64,000 nucleotides of DNA from Pseudobutyrivibrio sp. 49. GTDB lineage: Bacteria; Bacillota; Clostridia; Lachnospirales; Lachnospiraceae. Positions 1 to 7,797 of the stretch are shown here, piece after piece (positions within the stretch are counted from its first letter, which is position 1; the number at the start of each line of letters is the position of its first letter). The notes beneath the pieces were generated by a model. The model ran no database searches. It was given only the letters and a program-made list of their open reading frames with translations, and was not told the origin of the DNA. The DNA is taken from the NCBI RefSeq assembly GCF_900100545.1, contig NZ_FNDP01000014.1, positions 1 through 64,000 on the forward strand, read 5' to 3'. The position numbers and the translations under genes are program-made.

Positions 1-189
1 GATTTATACTCTCACAGAAAAGAAACCATTGAAAGAATCTTTGGAACAGCTAAAGAGAATCATGGTTTTAGATATACACAGATGTATGGTAAGGCGCGCA
101 TGATAATGAAAGTCGCGCTTACCTTTGCGTGTATGAATTTAAAGAAACTGGCAAAAATACAGCAAGAATGGGATTTGAAAATGGCCTAA
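1..189 (+). mobile_element. IS1182-like transposase, C-terminal fragment
   Basis: Frame 1 is open from the first base to TAA at 187-189 (62 residues). It reads RKETIERIFGTAKENHGFRY followed by a basic, helical tail. This RK-x(2)-ER-x-FG-x-AKE-x-HG-x-RY block is typical of the end of the DDE domain of IS1182/IS5-type transposases, and carries the last acidic catalytic residue. The gene enters from outside the window, so it cannot be judged intact or broken. It is followed at once by a terminator hairpin. Confidence 0.75.
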
Positions 190-203
190 AGGAAGGCCTT
201 TTT
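183..203 (+). terminator. Terminator overlapping transposase stop
   Basis: GGCCT (183-187) pairs with AGGCC (194-198), followed by a T run to 203. The hairpin starts inside the last codons of the transposase and probably ends its transcript. Confidence 0.5.
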
Positions 204-240
204 ACACAAAAATCAAAATATAATCTTAGAAAAAAGGAAA

Positions 241-272
241 GGATGCTGCAAAATTTTAGTTTTGCAGCATCC
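241..272. terminator. Strong 13-bp hairpin, likely terminator
   Basis: GGATGCTGCAAAA (241-253) and TTTTGCAGCATCC (260-272) are perfect complements with a 6-base loop. The loop end is A/T rich, so the element can work in both directions. With the next hairpin it fills most of the gene-free stretch 190-428. It may mark the right boundary of the insertion sequence. Confidence 0.55.
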
Positions 273-289
273 TCTTTGTCTACACTCTG

Positions 290-328
290 ACAAGACCACC
301 GGGTTTAGCCGGTGGTCTTGTTTTATTA
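290..328 (+). terminator. Intrinsic terminator
   Basis: ACAAGACCACCGG (290-302) pairs perfectly with CCGGTGGTCTTGT (309-321) around a 6-base loop, followed by TTTATTATTTT. It is a classic rho-independent terminator that isolates the lipoprotein gene from the insertion-sequence side. Confidence 0.8.
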
Positions 329-383
329 TTTTGGTAAACATAGTACAGTATAAAAAATGGATTGTCTATAAATTTAATGCACT

Positions 384-428
384 CTCCTTCCAAATTGAGT
401 AATATATATATTTGGAAGGAGTTTTTTT
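384..428 (+). promoter_or_regulatory. Leader hairpin embedding the ribosome-binding site
   Basis: CTCCTTCCAAAT (384-395) is a perfect complement of ATTTGGAAGGAG (410-421). The 3' arm holds the only good Shine-Dalgarno sequence (GGAAGGAG) of the lipoprotein gene, and seven T residues (422-428) run straight into its ATG at 429. In RNA the hairpin would hide the ribosome site and also has the form of a terminator, so expression of the gene is probably conditional. Confidence 0.55.
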
Positions 429-2021
429 ATGAAAAGAACGAAATTATTTTTATCATTATTGTGTGTGGCCCTTGTGGCTACAGGATGTAAGGGCTCAGTG
501 GAGAGTCCAGCAGTAGAAGATAATTCTACAAAAGAGGATAGCCAAACTACAGAAGTAGCGACTCAGGAGAATTCTAATTATCGTCCAGAAATATATAGTG
601 GTAAAGAATATATTTTTGAAGAGGCATATGAGGATGGTGTATATTCAGATGCATACGTAACAGGCCACTATGATATGTACAAATTATCACCAGAAACAAG
701 GGAAGCATATCCTGCCCTGAACACAGCTATTGAGGATAGCATGAACGCTCGTAAAAAGAAATATGACGAGACTCACGCTGAATATTTGGATTCCAGCAAA
801 CAGCTACGTGAAAGCGGTGAGGTAAGTACCTTCGTTTTAGAGTCAGATCTTTTCCTTAGAAGAGCTGATGAAAAAGTAATAAGCTTTGTGGATCAGGATA
901 CTGAGTATGCAGCAGGTGCTCATGGAGTTACCCGATATGAAAGCTACAATTTTGATGTGCAGTCAGGAAAAGAAATCTTACTTGCAGATATTGTGACTGA
1001 TAAGGAAGCATTTCAAAGTAAGTTAGCCCAGGCTCTCACTGAAAAATATGGTGAGGATACCTTTAATGACTTAGAGGGTAATCTGGCAGATTTAAGTTTA
1101 GATAATTACGAGTGGGCCTTTGATTATAATGGAATTACTTTCTATTTAAATGAATTTGCCTCATATTCAGCAGGAGTAATTACTGCTAATTTGCCATACG
1201 ATAGCTCATTCCTTACACAGGATTTTGCGATTAATTCAAATGAAGGCTATATCTCACAGATTCCACTCTATTATCCTGATACTACTCATATTGATATAGT
1301 AGATTCTCTGGATGAGGGTATATCAATTTCACCTAATTACGATCCAAATAATCTGGATTTGTTCTGGATTCAGTCATTGAATATTAGTAAGGATGGACAG
1401 ACATTCACTACAGATGATTTATATGTATGGGATGTTGAAGCATATATTATTCATATGCCAGATGGCACAGAAAGTCTTATGCTTATGACCACAGGTGATA
1501 ATGATTATAGTTGTAGCTATGTATATTCATTAGATGGTCAGATTAAGTTATTATCTAATGACAATTTTTCTCATGGTATGGTTTGTGAGGGAGATGATTA
1601 CGGCCAAATTGTTCCAATTGATCCAGAGAAGGTTGCATTTGTTAGTCGTTTTGATTTACTTGCTACATTTGGTGGAACCAGAAACTATTCTTTTGAGAGC
1701 AATGGAACATTTACATCAGTGGATAAGTATTACAAAACAAGCCGTACTCATCAGCAGGATTTAGTATCTAAGACGGAGCTTACTGTCCCAGTTGTAGATG
1801 AAGCAGGAGAAGAAACCGGCGAGGAAGTAACACTTCCAGCTGGCACACATTACAGTATTATCCGTACAAATGGAGATGATGAGGTGGACTGCACTATAGA
1901 GGATGGCCGCATCATTCGTTTCCATCTAGAGGATTCAAACGGAGAGGGATTTATTGATGATATAGAAATCAATGGTGTAAATGCATACGATTTGTTTGAA
2001 ATGCTTTGGTATGCAGGATAG
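429..2021 (+). CDS. DUF4163/DUF3298 (RsiV-like) lipoprotein
   Basis: This 530-residue protein has a lipoprotein signal peptide with lipobox VATGC; Cys20 should be lipidated, placing the protein on the outer face of the membrane. After a Ser/Thr/Glu-rich linker (about 21-55) come a DUF4163-like region (about 60-150) and a DUF3298-like region (about 155-260, with YAAGAHGVTRYESYNFD). This pair is also found in the extracytoplasmic part of the anti-sigma factor RsiV and in PdaC-type enzymes. The remaining 270 residues are acidic and aromatic and I do not recognise them. No catalytic motif was seen and the role is unknown. The gene is monocistronic with terminators on both sides. Confidence 0.65.
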   Translation: MKRTKLFLSLLCVALVATGCKGSVESPAVEDNSTKEDSQTTEVATQENSNYRPEIYSGKEYIFEEAYEDGVYSDAYVTGHYDMYKLSPETREAYPALNTAIEDSMNARKKKYDETHAEYLDSSKQLRESGEVSTFVLESDLFLRRADEKVISFVDQDTEYAAGAHGVTRYESYNFDVQSGKEILLADIVTDKEAFQSKLAQALTEKYGEDTFNDLEGNLADLSLDNYEWAFDYNGITFYLNEFASYSAGVITANLPYDSSFLTQDFAINSNEGYISQIPLYYPDTTHIDIVDSLDEGISISPNYDPNNLDLFWIQSLNISKDGQTFTTDDLYVWDVEAYIIHMPDGTESLMLMTTGDNDYSCSYVYSLDGQIKLLSNDNFSHGMVCEGDDYGQIVPIDPEKVAFVSRFDLLATFGGTRNYSFESNGTFTSVDKYYKTSRTHQQDLVSKTELTVPVVDEAGEETGEEVTLPAGTHYSIIRTNGDDEVDCTIEDGRIIRFHLEDSNGEGFIDDIEINGVNAYDLFEMLWYAG

Positions 2022-2027
2022 AAAAAC

Positions 2028-2064
2028 AGCCTTGTAGCAGAAATGACTGCTATAAGGCTTTTTT
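2028..2064 (+). terminator. Intrinsic terminator of lipoprotein gene
   Basis: AGCCTTGTAGCAG (2028-2040) pairs with CTGCTATAAGGCT (2047-2059) with one wobble pair, followed by a T run (2060-2064). Confidence 0.8.
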
Positions 2065-2093
2065 AATATGTTCTTTTATTTCTGCTATTAGTT

Positions 2094-2111
2094 GCTATAA
2101 TGGGTTATAGC
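2094..2111 (+). promoter_or_regulatory. Probable ddh promoter with overlapping inverted repeat
   Basis: An extended -10 (TTGCTATAAT, TATAAT at 2096-2101) lies 36 bases before the ddh start. GCTATAA (2094-2100) and TTATAGC (2105-2111) form an inverted repeat over it. No good -35 hexamer is seen. A repressor site is possible. Confidence 0.4.
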
Positions 2112-2136
2112 TATAAACAAATCATGGAGGATTAAG

Positions 2137-3114
2137 ATGATTAAAGTTGGAATATTAGGTTACGGAAACCTTGGACGTGGAGTAGAAGCAGCAGTTTCAT
2201 TAAGCGAAGATATGGAGCTTGTTGCCATTTATACAAGAAGAGACCCAAAGACAGTTACAGTAAAATCAAACGCGCCAGTTAAGAGTACAGATGATTTGGA
2301 TACAGGAAAAGAGGATATTGATGTTTTAGTTATTTGTGGCGGTAGTGCTACAGACCTTCCAGAGATGACACCAAAGTACGCGAAGCTTTACAATGTAATC
2401 GATTCTTTCGATACACACGCAAGAATTCCAGAACATTTTGCAAATGTTGATGCAGCTTCAAAGGAAGCTGGAAAGATTGGACTTATCTCTTGTGGATGGG
2501 ATCCAGGAATGTTCTCGTTAAATCGCTTATATGCAGCCTCAATTCTTCCAAAGGGACATGCTTATACATTCTGGGGCAAGGGCGTTAGCCAGGGACACTC
2601 AGATGCTATCCGTCGCATTGAAGGTGTTGTTGATGCCAGACAGTACACAGTTCCAGTACCAGCTGCGTTAGAGAGAGTTAGAAGCGGAGAAAACCCAGAA
2701 CTTACTACCAGAGAAAAGCATACAAGAGAGTGCTTCGTAGTTGTTGAAGAGGGCGCTGACAAGGCTCGCATAGAAAAAGAAATCAAGGAAATGCCTAACT
2801 ATTTCTCAGATTACGATACAACAGTAAACTTTATTTCTGCTGAAGAACTTAAGGCAAACCATAGTGGACTTCCACATGGAGGAAGCGTAATCTACACAGG
2901 TGAGACAGGTTTTGATGGCAATAAGCATGTTATCGAGTATCGATTAGATTTGGATTCAAATCCAGAATTTACAGGTGCTACACTTACTGCTTATGCAAGA
3001 GCCGTTGTTCGTCTCAATTCTGAAGGTGTTACAGGTGCCAAAACAGTATTTGATATTGCACCAGCATATTTATCACCAATCAGCCCAGAAGAGCTCAGAG
3101 CTCATTTCTTATAA
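2137..3114 (+). CDS. ddh: meso-Diaminopimelate dehydrogenase
   Basis: This 325-residue enzyme makes meso-diaminopimelate in one NADPH-dependent reductive amination of tetrahydrodipicolinate, feeding lysine and peptidoglycan synthesis in the cytoplasm. The N-terminus has the Rossmann motif GILGYGNLGRGVE (5-17), then YTRRDP of the NADP site. The central CGWDPGMFSLNR and GKGVSQGHSDAIRRI blocks are family signatures, and the length is normal. The ATG follows a GGAGG site by a good distance. No operon partner is visible: the next gene converges on it. A second route enzyme, dapL, lies at 23222. Confidence 0.93.
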   Translation: MIKVGILGYGNLGRGVEAAVSLSEDMELVAIYTRRDPKTVTVKSNAPVKSTDDLDTGKEDIDVLVICGGSATDLPEMTPKYAKLYNVIDSFDTHARIPEHFANVDAASKEAGKIGLISCGWDPGMFSLNRLYAASILPKGHAYTFWGKGVSQGHSDAIRRIEGVVDARQYTVPVPAALERVRSGENPELTTREKHTRECFVVVEEGADKARIEKEIKEMPNYFSDYDTTVNFISAEELKANHSGLPHGGSVIYTGETGFDGNKHVIEYRLDLDSNPEFTGATLTAYARAVVRLNSEGVTGAKTVFDIAPAYLSPISPEELRAHFL

Positions 3115-3143
3115 ATACGAGGGGATAGTAGGTGTAATAGATA

Positions 3144-4250
3144 TTAGATTATCTTCTCAAGCTTAAATTCATCATTTAAAATCAAAACATCAGCTCTGGC
3201 ACCAGGCTCAAGGCTTCCGATTTCAGGATAAAGACCGATGCTTTTGGCAGGAGTTGATGTGGCAGATTTAATTGCATCATAAACAGGGATTCCAAACTCA
3301 ATGGCTTTTCTCATGCAATCAAAAAGATTGGTTGCTGAGCCAGCCAGAGTGCCATCTTCGAGGGTGGCATGGAATCCTTTTTTTATTACGTGCTGTTTGC
3401 CAAGCTCGTAGTCGCCATCAGGCATTCCGGTGGCTTCCATGGAGTCACTAATAAGAGCTACTCGGTCCGCACCAAAGAGCTTGAAGATAGTGCGTATCAT
3501 AGTAGGATGGTTGTGAATTCCATCGCAAATCAATTCAACAAAGACATCAGTATTTTCGATAGCAGCACCAAAAACACCAGGTTCCCTGTGGGTGAATTCT
3601 GTCATTCCATTACAAAGGTGGGTGACGTGATTTGCACCAGCAGTAAATGCCGAACAAGCCTGCTCATAGGTGGCGGCTGTATGGCCAAGCGAGATGTTTA
3701 CACTGCCTTTACATTTATTAATAAAATCAATTGCACCGTCCTCTTCAGGAGCAAGAGTGACAAGCTTTATAAGGTTGTCTGAGGCAGCCTGGCATTCATT
3801 GAAAAATGAGGCGTCAGGTCTAAAAATATACTTTCCATTTTGAGCAGCCTTTTTCTTTTCAGATATAAAAGGCCCCTCCATATTTATTCCTACTATATTA
3901 GCCAACTCAGGGCTTGGTGAAATCTCAGTAGCAGTTTTAAAAATATCTATCAACATATCCTTGGCTAGTGTCATGGATGTAGGGCAGTAGCTGGTAATTC
4001 CGCATGACTTTTCATATTTTAAAATCTCACGAATACCCTCAGAGTCTGCATCGCAGAAGTCATGGCCCACAGCACCGTGAGAGTGAATATCAACAAGTCC
4101 AGGAATAACGTATTTACGATTTGCATCAATTACTTTCCCATCTGAACCAGCTACGTTAATATCGTCAGTAATTCGTCCATCAGCTATAAGCAAATCTTTT
4201 ATATGAAAGCTCCCATCCGAGCAAAATACATTTCCGTTTTTTATAATCAT
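3144..4250 (-). CDS. nagA: N-acetylglucosamine-6-phosphate deacetylase
   Basis: The 368-residue protein removes acetate from GlcNAc-6-phosphate, giving glucosamine-6-phosphate for NagB. It has the amidohydrolase metal motif DIHSHGAVGHDF near residue 53, the GINMEGPF block with the metal-binding Glu, GHTAATYEQA, THLCNGMTEF and ISDSMEATGMPDG. Length is normal. Its ATG overlaps the end of nagB by four bases (ATGA), so the two are translationally coupled in one operon. It runs convergent to ddh, with no clear terminator in the 29 bases between the stops. Confidence 0.93.
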   Translation of the reverse strand: MIIKNGNVFCSDGSFHIKDLLIADGRITDDINVAGSDGKVIDANRKYVIPGLVDIHSHGAVGHDFCDADSEGIREILKYEKSCGITSYCPTSMTLAKDMLIDIFKTATEISPSPELANIVGINMEGPFISEKKKAAQNGKYIFRPDASFFNECQAASDNLIKLVTLAPEEDGAIDFINKCKGSVNISLGHTAATYEQACSAFTAGANHVTHLCNGMTEFTHREPGVFGAAIENTDVFVELICDGIHNHPTMIRTIFKLFGADRVALISDSMEATGMPDGDYELGKQHVIKKGFHATLEDGTLAGSATNLFDCMRKAIEFGIPVYDAIKSATSTPAKSIGLYPEIGSLEPGARADVLILNDEFKLEKII

Positions 4251-5011
4251 AGGATATGACCTCCAGAGGTAATCTTGTGTTTCTTCAATATTAAGGCAAG
4301 GGCAGCTTCATCTGCAACCACGGTTACATTATTGTGAAGCTGAAGAATAGAACCTGGGCAGGATGGAGTGATAGGACCGTAGAAGGAATCATACATAGCC
4401 TGAGCCTTGGCCTCTCCAGAGGCAATTAATAGGATACTCTTTGCCTGCATTATATTTTTGATTCCCATCGTATATGCGAATTTTGGGACTTCGTCTATGG
4501 AATCAAAAAATCTGGAATTGGCCTGTATCGTATTTTCGGTAAGAGCTACACAGTGAGTACTCTTATCAAAGTTGTTGCCAGGCTCATTAAAACCTATATG
4601 ACCATTTCCACCAATGCCTAGAAGCTGCAAGTCGATTCCGCCAAGTTGTTGAAGAACAGTGTCATATCTTGCACATTCTATTGCCGCATCAAATTCCAGT
4701 CCATTTGGAATATTAATATTCTCAGGAGGTATGTTTACATAGTCAAAGAGATTTGTATGCATATAATAGGCATAGCTTTGAGGATCGTCGGCAGAAAGGC
4801 CTTTATATTCATCCAGATTTACACTTCGTATTTCCGAAAAATCCAAATCCCCTTTTTTGTACCAGTCAATAAGCTGCTTATAAGTGCCAATAGGAGATTC
4901 GCCTGTTGCAAGACCAATAACTGCGTCAGGCTTCATTATTATTTGTGCTGAAATAATGTTGGCAGCTTTTCGACTAAGTTCATTGTAATCTTTTGCTTTG
5001 TAAATACGCAT
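4247..5011 (-). CDS. nagB: Glucosamine-6-phosphate deaminase
   Basis: The 254-residue enzyme converts glucosamine-6-phosphate to fructose-6-phosphate and ammonia, delivering amino sugar carbon to glycolysis. Seen motifs are GLATGESPIGTYKQL, SVNLDEYKGL with the catalytic Asp region, and GIGGNGHIGFNEPG. The size is that of the short Firmicute form. An AGGAGG-like site (GGAGGTG on the minus strand) precedes the ATG. It is first in the nagBA operon and divergent from the GlcNAc transporter nagE, so uptake and breakdown share one control region. Confidence 0.94.
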   Translation of the reverse strand: MRIYKAKDYNELSRKAANIISAQIIMKPDAVIGLATGESPIGTYKQLIDWYKKGDLDFSEIRSVNLDEYKGLSADDPQSYAYYMHTNLFDYVNIPPENINIPNGLEFDAAIECARYDTVLQQLGGIDLQLLGIGGNGHIGFNEPGNNFDKSTHCVALTENTIQANSRFFDSIDEVPKFAYTMGIKNIMQAKSILLIASGEAKAQAMYDSFYGPITPSCPGSILQLHNNVTVVADEAALALILKKHKITSGGHIL

Positions 5012-5176
5012 ATTTACACCTCCTATATCTTATATTATAGGAGCAAGTTGTGAATAAATCTATCGTAATAAAGTGTATGTCAAAAAATACATATAAATTA
5101 AATTGAGAGAATATTCTAATAATAAAGATGAAATGATATAATTGGCATATCATTTAACGAAGGGAGATTGAGTATT
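5012..5176. promoter_or_regulatory. Divergent nagB / nagE control region
   Basis: This 165-base A/T-rich spacer must hold both promoters. On the minus strand TATAAT (complement of 5034-5039) is a likely nagB -10; on the plus strand TATAAT near 5136-5141 is a likely nagE -10. The -35 boxes are poor on both sides. AGAATATTCT (5108-5117) is a perfect 10-base palindrome and a candidate operator. No nag regulator gene is adjacent. Confidence 0.4.
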
Positions 5177-6616
5177 ATGATGAAGTATTTACAAAAAATT
5201 GGTAAATCCTTGATGCTTCCAGTAGCTGTCCTGCCGGCTGCAGGTATTCTTTATGGAATTGGTTACTGGATTGATCCAACGGGCTGGGGCGCAAATAGTG
5301 TTATCGCAGCATTCTTAATTAAGGCTGCATCAGCTATTATCGATCAGATTCCTATTCTATTTGCTGTTGGTGTATCTATCGGTATGGCGACAGATCATGA
5401 TGGAACCAGCGCATTATCAGGTCTTGTTTCCTTCCTGATGATTACCACACTTCTTGGAACAAGCGCTGTTGCTATGTACACAAAGGTTGATCCATCTGAA
5501 GTTCCAGCAGCTTTCGGAAAAATCAGTAATGCGTTCATCGGTATTCTTTCAGGTCTTATTGGTTCAACCTGTTACAACCGTTTTAGGAATACCCAGCTGC
5601 CGGATTGGCTGGCGTTCTTTAGCGGTAAACGATGTGTTGCTATTGTTACGGCTTTGGCATCTATAGTGGCATCCTTTGTACTTTACTTTGTATGGCCAAT
5701 TATTTATGGCGCTCTTGTTGCCTTTGGTACATCTATTCTTGGTCTTGGACCAATAGGTGCAGGTATCTATGTAATGCTCAACAGAGCATTACTTCCACTT
5801 GGATTACATCATGCTTTAAATGCTGTATTCTGGTTTGATACAGCAAACATCAACGATCTTGGCTTATTCTGGTCAGGTGCTGATGGAGCAGTTAAGGGTG
5901 TTACTGGTCAGTATATGACAGGATTCTTCCCTGTAATGATGTTTGGTCTTCCAGCAGGAGCCCTTGCTATGTATCACACAGCAAAGGATTCTAAGAAGAA
6001 GGTAGTTTATTCCCTTATGATGGCTGGAGCAATCTCTTCAATCTTCACAGGAATTACAGAGCCAATTGAATTCTCATTCATGTTCATGGCACCTGGTCTC
6101 TACCTGGTACATGCAATCTTAGCTGGTATTTCTGCAGCAGTCTGCGCAGCTCTTCCATTTAGAGTTGGCTTCAACTTCTCTGCAGGGTTTGTAGATTGGC
6201 TTTTGAGCTTCAAGGCTCCTATGGCATTAAATCCATGGCTGTTGTTCCCAATTGGTGCAGCATTTGCAGTTGTTTACTATGTAATATTTAGATTCGTAAT
6301 TACGAAGTTTGATCTAAAGACACCAGGTCGTGAGGACGATGAAGAAGATGAAGTAAATATTGAAATCGGAGATTCAAATTTTGCAGCAATGGCTGCTACA
6401 ATCCTTGAGGGATTAGGTGGCAAAGAAAATATCAAAGAACTTGATTATTGCGCTACACGAGTACGTGTTGAAATCGCTGACTACACTCAGGTAGATGAGA
6501 AGAAGATTAAGAGTTCAGGTGTACCTGGCATCGTACGACCATCCAAGAATACAGTGCAGGTTGTTGTAGGACCAAAGGTACAGTTTGTATTTGATGAAAT
6601 TAAAAAATTAATGTAG
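5177..6616 (+). CDS. nagE: PTS N-acetylglucosamine transporter, EIICB
   Basis: This membrane permease imports N-acetylglucosamine and phosphorylates it. The N-terminal EIIC domain (about 1-385) starts MMKYLQKIGKSLMLPVAVLP, has about ten hydrophobic segments, and contains the ITEPIEFSFMF block. An acidic linker (DDEEDEV) leads to an EIIB domain (about 405-479) with the phosphorylated Cys in LDYCATRVRV. There is no EIIA domain, so a separate glucose-type EIIA must supply phosphate. The start is placed at ATG 5177, ten bases after GAAGGGAG; an in-frame TTG at 5168 sits on that site and is rejected. GlcNAc rather than glucose is inferred from the nagBA neighbours. Confidence 0.85.
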   Translation: MMKYLQKIGKSLMLPVAVLPAAGILYGIGYWIDPTGWGANSVIAAFLIKAASAIIDQIPILFAVGVSIGMATDHDGTSALSGLVSFLMITTLLGTSAVAMYTKVDPSEVPAAFGKISNAFIGILSGLIGSTCYNRFRNTQLPDWLAFFSGKRCVAIVTALASIVASFVLYFVWPIIYGALVAFGTSILGLGPIGAGIYVMLNRALLPLGLHHALNAVFWFDTANINDLGLFWSGADGAVKGVTGQYMTGFFPVMMFGLPAGALAMYHTAKDSKKKVVYSLMMAGAISSIFTGITEPIEFSFMFMAPGLYLVHAILAGISAAVCAALPFRVGFNFSAGFVDWLLSFKAPMALNPWLLFPIGAAFAVVYYVIFRFVITKFDLKTPGREDDEEDEVNIEIGDSNFAAMAATILEGLGGKENIKELDYCATRVRVEIADYTQVDEKKIKSSGVPGIVRPSKNTVQVVVGPKVQFVFDEIKKLM

Positions 6617-6627
6617 TTTATAAAAAT

Positions 6628-6655
6628 GAGGATTCGCAAATGCGAATCCTCGTCT
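6628..6655. terminator. Bidirectional terminator (nagE / DUF2798)
   Basis: GAGGATTCGC (6628-6637) and GCGAATCCTC (6642-6651) pair perfectly around AAAT, with T-rich sequence on the plus side and A-rich sequence upstream. It serves both converging genes. A nearly identical hairpin lies at 13999-14022. Confidence 0.75.
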
Positions 6656-6656
6656 T

Positions 6657-7112
6657 TTATTTATCTCTAAATATAGTTCTAAAAATTAATCTTACAAATG
6701 GTCCACAGTAGAAGAGCTGATATAAAAGAGCCATTGGGAAGTTCATTGCCCATGTCTGAATCCATGTTCCAAAAGAGTGTGTATCCTTGAAAAGGAACAT
6801 AGCGATGAGGCTCATTGTAGGGCACATAATACAGCAGATGCAGATTGAAATAGCATAAGTGATGAAATGTGGATTGTCCTTAGCTGGATCAATAACTGAA
6901 AAAGCAAGTCCTTTTGCAATCTTTCCAACGATGAAAAACTCTAATACAAATGCGATAGGCACCATAATTGGAAGCTCTCTAAGAGCCATAACGAAAGTAG
7001 CGTTTGTAACACCACCTGTTGCAAGGGCTACATTGTAAACTACCATTCCATAGACCATAACTGTGGCCATAATAATTGTAAATACTACATCCTGAAATTT
7101 GTTTTTAGGCAT
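6657..7112 (-). CDS. DUF2798-like small membrane protein
   Basis: The 151-residue product begins MPKNKFQDVVFTIIMATVMV and has four hydrophobic segments, at about 8-28, 44-64, 83-103 and 118-140. The opening K-F-Q-x-V-V-F-x-I-I-M-A pattern resembles the repeat of DUF2798 membrane proteins, whose function is unknown. The start is set at 7112 because AGGAGG lies seven bases before this ATG; the longer open frame upstream has no ribosome site. The gene is monocistronic and converges on nagE. Confidence 0.6.
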   Translation of the reverse strand: MPKNKFQDVVFTIIMATVMVYGMVVYNVALATGGVTNATFVMALRELPIMVPIAFVLEFFIVGKIAKGLAFSVIDPAKDNPHFITYAISICICCIMCPTMSLIAMFLFKDTHSFGTWIQTWAMNFPMALLYQLFYCGPFVRLIFRTIFRDK

Positions 7113-7343
7113 AAAAATCCTCCTTCTGATAATGAATAACATAATAAAAATGTGTTGTTCGTTATCATCCGGAGGATGTGTCGTTTCCAATAAAACCATT
7201 TCTAAAGCTCGGTTATCTTATCATATTTTTTCAGGTCATGTAACAGTTTTTTTGATATTTTATATATTTTCACCGAAATATCATATATGTTGAATAAACT
7301 AAATGGAGGAAGATTATGTTTTAGACAGCATATAGGTGATTGT
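7113..7343. other. Gene-free spacer
   Basis: This is A/T-rich sequence between the DUF2798 gene and the CRP-like remnant. An AAATGGAGGAAGATT site near 7302-7316 is followed by ATG TTT TAG, which looks like a good ribosome site feeding a frame that stops at once and supports decay of the downstream gene. I see no RNA gene or repeat here. Confidence 0.4.
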
Positions 7344-7651
7344 ATGGAAAGTAAAGATAAGGTTTTTACTGCACCTCAGGGAATGAAGATTGTAGTTGAG
7401 GGGCAGCCAGATTCATATTTATATATTATCCTGTCGGGAAGGGCATGGCTAAGGATATGGTCAGGATGAAGACCATGTACAGCGATGTAAATAAGGAGCT
7501 TTTAAAGTATAAGAAAAAAGAATCGCCTGATGAATCTGAGCCAGAAGAAATCATCCTAAAGGATAATAGTGGTACCCATAGAATCTTCAATCCTAAAAAT
7601 CCTCATGTGGGAGGCAAGGCCAAGATGAGATTTTTAGGCAGGGATGAGTAA
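7344..7651 (+). pseudogene. Remnant of a cyclic-nucleotide-binding (CRP/FNR-like) protein
   Basis: The first part (7344-7469) reads APQGMKIVVEGQPDSYLYII then LSGRA, matching the early beta-roll of a cNMP-binding domain, and stops after 41 residues. A second frame starting at 7445 continues through a charged segment to FLGRDE and stops at 7651. Neither piece is a full protein. The simplest reading is a deletion and frameshift that joined the start of one gene to the end of the same or another gene. The second piece is not recognised and has no convincing ribosome site. Confidence 0.5.
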
Positions 7652-7682
7652 GGTCTAGATGGTGTAATAATAAACTTCTAGA

Positions 7683-7711
7683 TTGCCATAATAAACTGTT
7701 TGCGTTATATT
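7683..7711 (+). promoter_or_regulatory. Promoter of the MTase-like subunit gene
   Basis: TTGCCA (7683-7688), a 17-base spacer ending TTTGCGT, and TATATT (7706-7711) form a good sigma-A promoter. The same spacer end and -10 recur at 9460-9488. Operator copies begin ten bases downstream, covering the start of transcription. Confidence 0.65.
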
Positions 7712-7720
7712 GATTTTATG

Positions 7721-7778
7721 AAATGACATCAACTAGATGTCATTTCTTTTTATCAATAATGACATTCACTAAATGTCA
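7721..7778 (+). promoter_or_regulatory. Two operators upstream of the MTase-like gene
   Basis: AAATGACATC (7721-7730) and GATGTCATTT (7736-7745) are perfect 10-base arms around AACTA. TGACATT (7760-7766) and AATGTCA (7772-7778) are perfect arms around CACTA. Both match the palindrome repeated around the Xre gene at 9180-9422. They lie between the promoter at 7683-7711 and the ATG at 7798, as expected for repression. Confidence 0.65.
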
Positions 7779-7797
7779 AAGTAAATGGAGAATAAAA

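Noticed and set aside
3369-3782. A 137-residue frame opposite nagA
   Set aside because: It is wholly antisense to a well-conserved gene, has no ribosome site and no recognisable content. The many other long frames antisense or out of phase to biased genes were dismissed for the same reason.
5168-5176. TTG start for nagE, and similar TTG/GTG starts lying on a Shine-Dalgarno sequence (9440, 10666, 20457, 36614, 44923)
   Set aside because: In each case the candidate start overlaps or touches the ribosome site, and an ATG lies at the right distance after it.
7445-7651. A real 68-residue gene
   Set aside because: No ribosome site at a good distance, overlap with a broken cNMP-binding frame, and no family resemblance. 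Treated as part of a remnant.
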